DNA from: an uncultured Dialister sp.
GTDB lineage: Bacteria > Bacillota > Negativicutes > Veillonellales > Dialisteraceae
DNA length: 27,543 bases
Reading direction: 5' to 3'
Assembly (NCBI RefSeq): GCF_900541605.1
Contig: NZ_UQKJ01000016.1
Location: 1-27,543 of the forward strand
Below the pieces are notes generated by a model, which did not search any database, was not told the DNA's origin, and was given only the letters and a program-made list of their open reading frames with translations. Both the position numbers and the translations under genes were made by a program. This document shows, piece by piece, positions 22,631-27,543 of the stretch; position 1 is the stretch's first letter, and each line of letters opens with the position of its first letter.

Positions 22631-23569
22631 TCATCCCAATATATCTTTCAGATACTGTTCCCCGTTCTGCCAGAAGATTTTTTCCACTTCTCCTTCATGG
22701 AAGCCGCCTGCTTTCAGGGCATCGGCGAGGCGGCCCATTTCAGAGGCGTCTTTCAGTTCCAGCTTCGGTTCGATACCGTCGAAGTCGCTGCCCAGGGCCA
22801 GCACGTCTATGCCTCCCACATTCCGGATGTGCCGGGCATGGCGGACGATATTTTCCAGCTTTGTTTCTTCCGAATTCCCGGTGAAATGGTTGGCAAAATT
22901 CAGGCCTATGAGGCCCCCTTTCTCTCCGAAGAGACGAATCAGGTCATCCGGCAGGTTCCGCTGATGGGCTGTTACCGCCCGGGCATCGGAGTGGGACGCC
23001 ATGGGCGCCCGGCGGCAATGGAGAAGGATGTCCCGTGTTCCTTCGTCATTGAGGTGGCTCGTATCCACCACCATGTGCAGGGATTCCATGGCCTCCACGA
23101 TTTCCCAGCCTCTGGCCGTGATACCCTTGTCCTTTCCTTCCATGCCGTTGGGCCAGCCGATTTCATTGGGATAGTTCCACGTAAGGGTCATGAGGCGGAC
23201 GCCGTCTTTGTAGACCTGACGGAGCTTTTCCACGGAACCTCCCACCACTTCTCCCCCTTCGATGGAAAGGAGAGCCCCGATTTTCCCATCCTCCTCGGCC
23301 TCCCGGATATCTTCCCGGCTATGGATAGGCTGCAGCCGGTCTTTATAGAGGGCCGCTTCCTTTTTCCATGTGGAAAGGAGATCTTCATACCGGCCCCACA
23401 CATCAGAGTCCTTCTCCCGATCCACCCAGAGGGCGAAGTCCTGGATGAAGCAGCCTCCCTTCTTCAGCTTTTTCAGATCCACGTAGAGGGAATTTTCCAG
23501 AAGATTCCCCTTTTCCCGATGATCATGGATTTCTGTAATCGTATCGCAGTGGAAATCTATATACTTCAT
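22631..23569 (-). CDS. Membrane dipeptidase (renal dipeptidase family M19)
   Basis: The 312-residue zinc dipeptidase hydrolyses a broad range of dipeptides, including some with D-residues. Metal-binding motifs are visible in order: DFHCDT (HxD, residues 5-10), the bridging Glu in LLSIEGGE (about residue 105), DTSHLND, ASHSDARAV and GSDFDGIE. There is no signal peptide in this version, so it is probably cytoplasmic. I start at ATG 23569 (MKYIDFHCD), because GGGAGGG lies just upstream. The in-frame extension would run through the terminator hairpin. Next to a peptide importer, it likely digests imported peptides. Confidence 0.94.
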   Translation of the reverse strand: MKYIDFHCDTITEIHDHREKGNLLENSLYVDLKKLKKGGCFIQDFALWVDREKDSDVWGRYEDLLSTWKKEAALYKDRLQPIHSREDIREAEEDGKIGALLSIEGGEVVGGSVEKLRQVYKDGVRLMTLTWNYPNEIGWPNGMEGKDKGITARGWEIVEAMESLHMVVDTSHLNDEGTRDILLHCRRAPMASHSDARAVTAHQRNLPDDLIRLFGEKGGLIGLNFANHFTGNSEETKLENIVRHARHIRNVGGIDVLALGSDFDGIEPKLELKDASEMGRLADALKAGGFHEGEVEKIFWQNGEQYLKDILG

Positions 23570-23586
23570 GGCAGCCCTCCCGAATG

Positions 23587-23623
23587 CAAAAAGAGGCATA
23601 TACCCCAAAGGATATATACCTCT
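23587..23623 (-). terminator. Terminator hairpin in the dipeptidase leader
   Basis: AGAGGTATATATCC (23623-23610) pairs with GGGTATATGCCTCT (23605-23592), 14 continuous pairs with two G-U pairs on the minus strand (these are A-C mismatches on the plus strand). TTTTT follows. The dipeptidase ribosome binding site begins about 10 bases later, so the hairpin probably attenuates this gene. Confidence 0.7.
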
Positions 23624-23647
23624 TCGTACTTTTATGAACGTACTCCT

Positions 23648-23676
23648 ATCATACCACAGGAGGCCGATTCTGTCAG
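23648..23676 (-). promoter_or_regulatory. Promoter of the dipeptidase gene
   Basis: CTGACA (23676-23671), a 17-base spacer and TATGAT (23653-23648), each five of six to consensus. Transcription would begin near 23641, only about 18 bases before the terminator hairpin. Confidence 0.7.
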
Positions 23677-23716
23677 TTGAAAAAGTGAGATAGTGCTAAA
23701 GCCTGTGGCGAAAAAG

Positions 23717-24097
23717 GAAGAGTTGAGATTTGAGATTTGAGATTTGAAATTTGAGAGTTGAGAGTTGAGGCCTCGCGGCTTCGCCGCAGTTGGAACCCCA
23801 ATGACTCTGGCCGACTTACAACTCTGTGACAGAGGTGGAAAATTCACAGTATTCCAGAACACAAGAAAGATTTCTTCACTCCTCGAAGCTACAGCAATTC
23901 TGGACAATAGTGTCATACAAGATGCTTACCACCGCTCGAAATGACGGGGGTGGGAATGTGACAGGCATCAGAACCTGCTGCCATCTAAAAGGGGTCACAA
24001 GTCCAGCGGCGAATCCGTTCCCAGGTATCAAAAGGCGGCGCTTCCTATTTGTGCGCCGCCACATCCATTCCTCATTCCTAACTCCTAATTCCTCATT
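23717..24097. repeat. Large mosaic repeat, about 380 bp
   Basis: It starts with about seven heptamers (GAGATTT and GAGTTGA types, 23719-23770) and CGCGGCTTCGCCGC. The middle holds CCACCGCTCGAAATGACG (about 23929-23946), the inverse of the segment at about 12148-12165. The end is GGCGGCGC/GCGCCGCC (about 24034-24060) plus ATTCCTC heptamers. No gene in this 640-base gap is supported. Confidence 0.7.
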
Positions 24098-24170
24098 TTC
24101 CCGCGCCGCACCTCCCCCTCGGCCGCAGGCCGCTCCCCTTAAGCCACCTCCCCTCCAGCTATCAGCATAC

Positions 24171-24216
24171 AAAAAAGGCCGGGGAAAATGGATTTCCATT
24201 TTCCCCAGCCCTTTTA
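24171..24216 (-). terminator. Terminator of ileS
   Basis: On the minus strand, GGCTGGGGAAAATGG pairs with CCATTTTCCCCGGCC over a short AAAT loop and TTTTTT follows. It starts about 30 bases after the ileS stop. Confidence 0.9.
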
Positions 24217-24244
24217 CAGCGGTCAGGCGCTTTGATTACGTTTC

Positions 24245-27088
24245 TTATTCTTCATCCAGCACGTGGGCGCAGCGAGCGCAGACGTGAGGATGGTTCGGAT
24301 CACTGCCTACGTCAGGAGTCCGTTTCCAGCAGCGTTCGCACTTTTCGAGGGTGCACACAGCTACGCTGCACTTTACGGTGCCCTCTTCGTTGGAAGCGGC
24401 GCCTTCCGGAGCATCCTTCGTGCCTTCCACGATCTTTGCCTGGGAGACGATGCAGAAGTCAGCCAGTTCCTTTTCCATGTCCTTCACCACGGAGAAAGCT
24501 TCGCCGTCGGCGTATACTGTGATTTCCGCATCCAGCGGATGGCCGATGGTCTTCTTCTGACGGGCTTCTTCCAGGGCCTTCATGACCACCGTTCTCACAG
24601 CCAGCCGTTTCTGCCATTTTTCATCCAGTGCCTTGTCCAGGTACTTTTCATTGGCCTTCGGCATATCGGCCATATGGACGGACCATTCCCGTTCTTCCTT
24701 GTTCGGGAGGGCCTGCCATACTTCTTCCGCCGTGAAGCAGAGTACCGGTGCCACCAGACGGACCAGGGTGGTGAGGATTTCGTACATGGCGGTCTGGGCA
24801 CTTCTACGAAGCTTGCCATCTGCCTTTTCGGTGTACAGGCGGTCCTTCAGGATGTCCAGGTAAATAGCGGAGAGGTCCACGGTGCAGAAGTTGTGGACTG
24901 CATGGTACATGACATGGAATTCGTAGTCATCGTACGCTTTGAGGACCGTTTCCTTCACCTGTTCCATACGGAGCAGGGCCCAGCGGTCCAGTTCTTCCAT
25001 ATCTTCATAGGCCACGGCATCCTTCTTCGGATCGAAGTCGTAGAGGTTGCCCAGGAGGTAACGGAAGGTATTGCGGATCTTGCGGTACACGTCGCTCATG
25101 GATTTGATGATCTTGTCGGAGAGACGGACATCGCCCTGGTAGTCCACAGAGGAAATCCAGAGACGCATCACGTCGGCGCCGTACTTGTTGATCACGTCCT
25201 GCGGAGCCACCACGTTGCCTACGGACTTACTCATTTTCCGGCCTTCGCCGTCCATGGTGAACCCATGGGTGAGGACAGCCTTGTACGGTGCATAGCCGTT
25301 GACTGCCACGGAGCAGAGGAGGGAAGAATGGAACCAGCCGCGGTGCTGGTCGGAACCTTCCAGATACAGGTCGCAGGGATACTTGACTCCTTCCCATTCC
25401 TTGTGGGGATAGCGGAGGACGCCGTTCCAGGTGGAACCGGAGTCAAACCATACATCCATGATATCCTTTTCCTTATGGAAATGGGTGCCGCCGCAGTGGG
25501 GGCATTTGAATCCTTCCGGAAGCAGTTCTTCTGCGGAGTGGGTCCACCAGGCATCGGTGCCTTCTTTTTCGACGATGTCTTCTACCTTCTTCATGGTTTC
25601 CGGTGTGATGACCCACTTGCCGCAGTCATCGCAGTAGAAAGCAGGAATCGGCACGCCCCAGGAACGCTGGCGGGAAATGCACCAGTCCTGGCGGTCACGA
25701 ATCATGTTGTACAGACGGTCATGGCCCCAGGAAGGAATGAACCGGGTATCGTCCACAGCCTTCAGTGCTTTGTCCCGGAAATCATTGATGGAGGCGAACC
25801 ACTGGTCCGTAGCCCGGTAGATGACCGGGTTCTTGCAGCGCCAGCAGTGAGCGTACTGATGGTGGAGGGACTTCTTGCCGAGGAGCATGCCCTTATGGGC
25901 GAGGAGGGAAATCACCGGACCCTCTGCTTCCCAGATGGTCTTGCCCACGAGGCCCATGCCCGCTTCTTCGGTCATCCGGCCCTTTTCATCTACGGGGCAC
26001 AGGATTTCCTGTTTCAGCTTGCCCGCATTTTCATAGGTCTTGTAAACTTCAAAGTCGTCCACGCCGTGGCCAGGAGCGGTATGTACGCAGCCGGTGCCGG
26101 CATCCAGGGTGACATGGTTGCCTTCCAGTACGTATACGGTACGGTTGTATTCATCGAAGGGGTGCTTGAACTTGGCCAGATCCAGTTCAGAACCCAGCAT
26201 TTCACGGCCTGCAAATTCGTAGTCCGTCACTTTGCATTCTTCCAGGGCCTTCGGTGCCAGTTCCTTGTTCATGAGGTAGTATTCATCGGCTGCCTTGTTG
26301 TGAACCCATACATAGGTGAATTTCGGGTTCACGGAAATGTACTGGTTGGCCGGGATGGTCCAGGGGGTGGTGGTCCAGATGACTGCAAATACCTTGGACT
26401 TATCAACTCCTTCCGGTTCCAGTCCATGAACATCGATCATGGGGAACTTCACGTAGATGGAAGGGGACTTGCGGTCCTTATATTCGATTTCTGCTTCCGC
26501 CAGTGCGGTTTCGCAGTTCGGGCACCAGTATACGGCCTTCTTGCCCTTGTAAATATAGCCTTTCCGAGCCATTTCGCCGAAGACTTCCAGTTCCTTCGCT
26601 TCCAGATGGGGATCAAAGGTTACATAGGGATGGTCGAAATCGCCGACCACGCCCATGCGGATGAAGTCCGCCTTCTGGATGGCGATCCATTTCTTCGCAT
26701 AGGCCAGGCACTTCTTCCGGAGTTCCAGGGGCGTCATATTGGCCCGGTCTTCACCGGAGTCCTTCAGTACTGCATATTCGATAGGCAGTCCGTGGGTATC
26801 CCAGCCGGGGATATAGTTGGCTTCATAGCCGGCCATATGCTTGTAGCGGATAATGATATCCTTCAGAGTCTTGTTCAGGGCATGGCCGATATGAATCTTG
26901 CCGTTTGCATAGGGAGGGCCATCGTGGAGAACGAAGGTGGGGGCCCCATCCTTTCTTCTCTTTTCGATTCTCTGGTGATAAAGGTCGTGTTCCTTCCAGA
27001 AATCCACAAAGCCCGGTTCCTTTTTCGGCAGGTTTCCCCGCATGGGGAAATCGGTCTCCGGCAGATGTAAAGTCTTGCTGTAATCCAT
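24245..27088 (-). CDS. ileS: Isoleucyl-tRNA synthetase
   Basis: The 947-residue class-I synthetase charges tRNA-Ile and edits valine. HIGH is at residues 66-69 (GKIHIGHALNK), after DGPPYANG. KMSKS is near residue 617 (GRKMSKSVGN). The CP1 editing domain is recognisable (TTTPWTIPANQY, and LDAGTGCVHTAPGHGVDDFEVY). The C-terminal zinc knuckle CERCWKR...HVCARC is present, so it is the bacterial type. Of two close ATGs, I choose 27088 (MDYSKTLHLP), because AGGAGGA lies at optimal distance; the ATG at 27094 is too close. It stands as a single gene under T-box control, ending at its own terminator. Confidence 0.98.
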   Translation of the reverse strand: MDYSKTLHLPETDFPMRGNLPKKEPGFVDFWKEHDLYHQRIEKRRKDGAPTFVLHDGPPYANGKIHIGHALNKTLKDIIIRYKHMAGYEANYIPGWDTHGLPIEYAVLKDSGEDRANMTPLELRKKCLAYAKKWIAIQKADFIRMGVVGDFDHPYVTFDPHLEAKELEVFGEMARKGYIYKGKKAVYWCPNCETALAEAEIEYKDRKSPSIYVKFPMIDVHGLEPEGVDKSKVFAVIWTTTPWTIPANQYISVNPKFTYVWVHNKAADEYYLMNKELAPKALEECKVTDYEFAGREMLGSELDLAKFKHPFDEYNRTVYVLEGNHVTLDAGTGCVHTAPGHGVDDFEVYKTYENAGKLKQEILCPVDEKGRMTEEAGMGLVGKTIWEAEGPVISLLAHKGMLLGKKSLHHQYAHCWRCKNPVIYRATDQWFASINDFRDKALKAVDDTRFIPSWGHDRLYNMIRDRQDWCISRQRSWGVPIPAFYCDDCGKWVITPETMKKVEDIVEKEGTDAWWTHSAEELLPEGFKCPHCGGTHFHKEKDIMDVWFDSGSTWNGVLRYPHKEWEGVKYPCDLYLEGSDQHRGWFHSSLLCSVAVNGYAPYKAVLTHGFTMDGEGRKMSKSVGNVVAPQDVINKYGADVMRLWISSVDYQGDVRLSDKIIKSMSDVYRKIRNTFRYLLGNLYDFDPKKDAVAYEDMEELDRWALLRMEQVKETVLKAYDDYEFHVMYHAVHNFCTVDLSAIYLDILKDRLYTEKADGKLRRSAQTAMYEILTTLVRLVAPVLCFTAEEVWQALPNKEEREWSVHMADMPKANEKYLDKALDEKWQKRLAVRTVVMKALEEARQKKTIGHPLDAEITVYADGEAFSVVKDMEKELADFCIVSQAKIVEGTKDAPEGAASNEEGTVKCSVAVCTLEKCERCWKRTPDVGSDPNHPHVCARCAHVLDEE

Positions 27089-27119
27089 TTCCATTCCTCC
27101 TAAGGAAATCATTGATTTC

Positions 27120-27342
27120 CAAAATAAAAATTCCCGCCCCTGTAAGGGGCGAGAATCCAATTCCCGTGGTACCACCCTCATGACCTTTCGGCCACTTGGT
27201 ACAGATAACGGTGTCCCGTCGGGGCTTTTCTTCCCCGAAGCTCCGAAGTGATCTTCCCGCAGGCCGAACGCTTCCTTTCACCGGTCGGAAGCTCTCTGTA
27301 GAACGGCACATACAGGACGTCTTCATCCACGCCTGTCAGTAT
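27120..27342 (-). promoter_or_regulatory. Isoleucine T-box leader of ileS
   Basis: The minus-strand leader contains the T-box core AGGGTGGTACCACGG (27178-27164), which pairs with the acceptor end of uncharged tRNA. Stem I has GGTGAAAGGAAGC and the specifier codon ATC (27252-27250) in GGGAAGATCACTTCGG, followed by a purine, giving isoleucine. The competing terminator is ATTCTCGCCCC/GGGGCGGGAAT followed by TTTTTATTTT (27156-27121). Low charged tRNA-Ile should permit readthrough into ileS. Confidence 0.95.
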
Positions 27343-27348
27343 TTTCTT

Positions 27349-27377
27349 ATTTTACTTATATCGGCGAGGTAAGTCAA
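27349..27377 (-). promoter_or_regulatory. Promoter of the ileS T-box transcript
   Basis: TTGACT (27377-27372), a 17-base spacer and TAAAAT (27354-27349), each five of six to consensus. Start expected near 27342. Confidence 0.75.
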
Positions 27378-27433
27378 GAGGGAAATAGTCGTGGTACCTG
27401 TCCATCCATTCCACTGCAAAAGTCTCCAGCCAT

Positions 27434-27470
27434 TAATGAGGAGTGAGGAGTGAGGAATGAGGAATGGTGG
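27434..27470. repeat. Heptamer end of a mosaic repeat, apparently interrupted
   Basis: TAATGAG, GAGTGAG, GAGTGAG, GAATGAG, GAATGGTGGT is the usual left end, but the expected GCGGCGC hairpin is missing and other sequence follows directly. Confidence 0.65.
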
Positions 27471-27477
27471 TTAAAAT

Positions 27478-27543
27478 GGACCCCGAGTAGTGGACACATC
27501 CGAAAGTGAGGCCCCCGGATTTTGGACACTTCCTCACCGTTTC
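27478..27543. mobile_element. Candidate end of an insertion sequence, cut by the window
   Basis: GGACCCCGAGTAGTGGACACATCC (27478-27501) and GGCCCCCGGATTTTGGACACTTCC (27510-27533) are imperfect direct copies 32 bases apart, matching at about 18 of 24 positions. GACCCC...GTGGACAC is reminiscent of IS3-family ends, recalled rather than checked. No transposase is inside the window. Confidence 0.4.

Noticed and set aside
23719..23770. CRISPR array
   Set aside because: The units are 7 bases long, directly adjacent and without spacers, and no cas genes are present.
24263..27070. Plus-strand open frame of 935 codons opposite ileS
   Set aside because: It exactly shadows ileS. The length reflects codon bias of the real gene, and the translation has no recognisable fold or ribosome site.
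27384..27402. Second T-box core (GGTACCACG on the minus strand) upstream of the ileS promoter
   Set aside because: It lacks the AGGGTGG context and a terminator, and it lies upstream of a good promoter. It is probably chance or a decayed remnant.

Overview
The window reads as chromosomal DNA of a low-to-mid GC Firmicute. The most likely group is the Negativicutes (Dialister/Megasphaera-like). This rests on the minus-strand order wecA-like, wecB, atpZ, atpI, atpB-E-F-H-A-G-D-C, the isoleucine T-box leader in front of ileS, AGGAGG-type ribosome binding sites and protein style. The taxonomic call is inference. All recognisable genes except one lie on the minus strand.

Right to left, which is the main direction of transcription: a candidate insertion-sequence end at the edge (27478-27543); an Ile T-box and ileS (24245-27342); a zinc membrane dipeptidase with a terminator hairpin just ahead of its ribosome binding site (22631-23676); a five-gene peptide-type ABC transporter (16768-22408) whose first gene, for the binding lipoprotein, also has a structured leader ending in a terminator; a class-C beta-lactamase-like serine hydrolase; a GNAT acetyltransferase; a small exported protein of unknown function; a MarR regulator; an intergenic candidate small RNA (about 12478-12597) with an anti-Shine-Dalgarno-like tract; a plus-strand class-I glutamine-amidotransferase-fold hydrolase (11285-12010); the lipid-linked sugar genes (wecA-like and wecB); the complete F1Fo ATP synthase operon with two accessory membrane proteins; an exported protein of unknown function; and a structured non-coding stretch at the left edge.

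Functionally, the middle of the window is a peptide and amide scavenging neighbourhood: importer, dipeptidase, serine hydrolase and gamma-glutamyl-type hydrolase. The left third makes the lipid-linked GlcNAc/ManNAc precursor and the ATP synthase. The c subunit has a second carboxylate (D29) at the position of the Na+-ligand Gln of Na+-driven rotors, so the coupling ion deserves a check.

Almost every large intergenic gap is filled by one family of mosaic repeats. Heptanucleotide tandem tracts (GAGGAAT, GAGTTGA, GAGATTT or AAGGCTA type) border GC-rich hairpins built on GGCGGCGC/GCGCCGCC. One copy (12011-12425) has about 39-bp terminal inverted repeats and looks like a non-autonomous mobile element. 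Another lies inside the transporter operon. Leader-encoded terminators occur three times (ileS, the binding-protein gene, the dipeptidase). Only the ileS one belongs to a class I can name.
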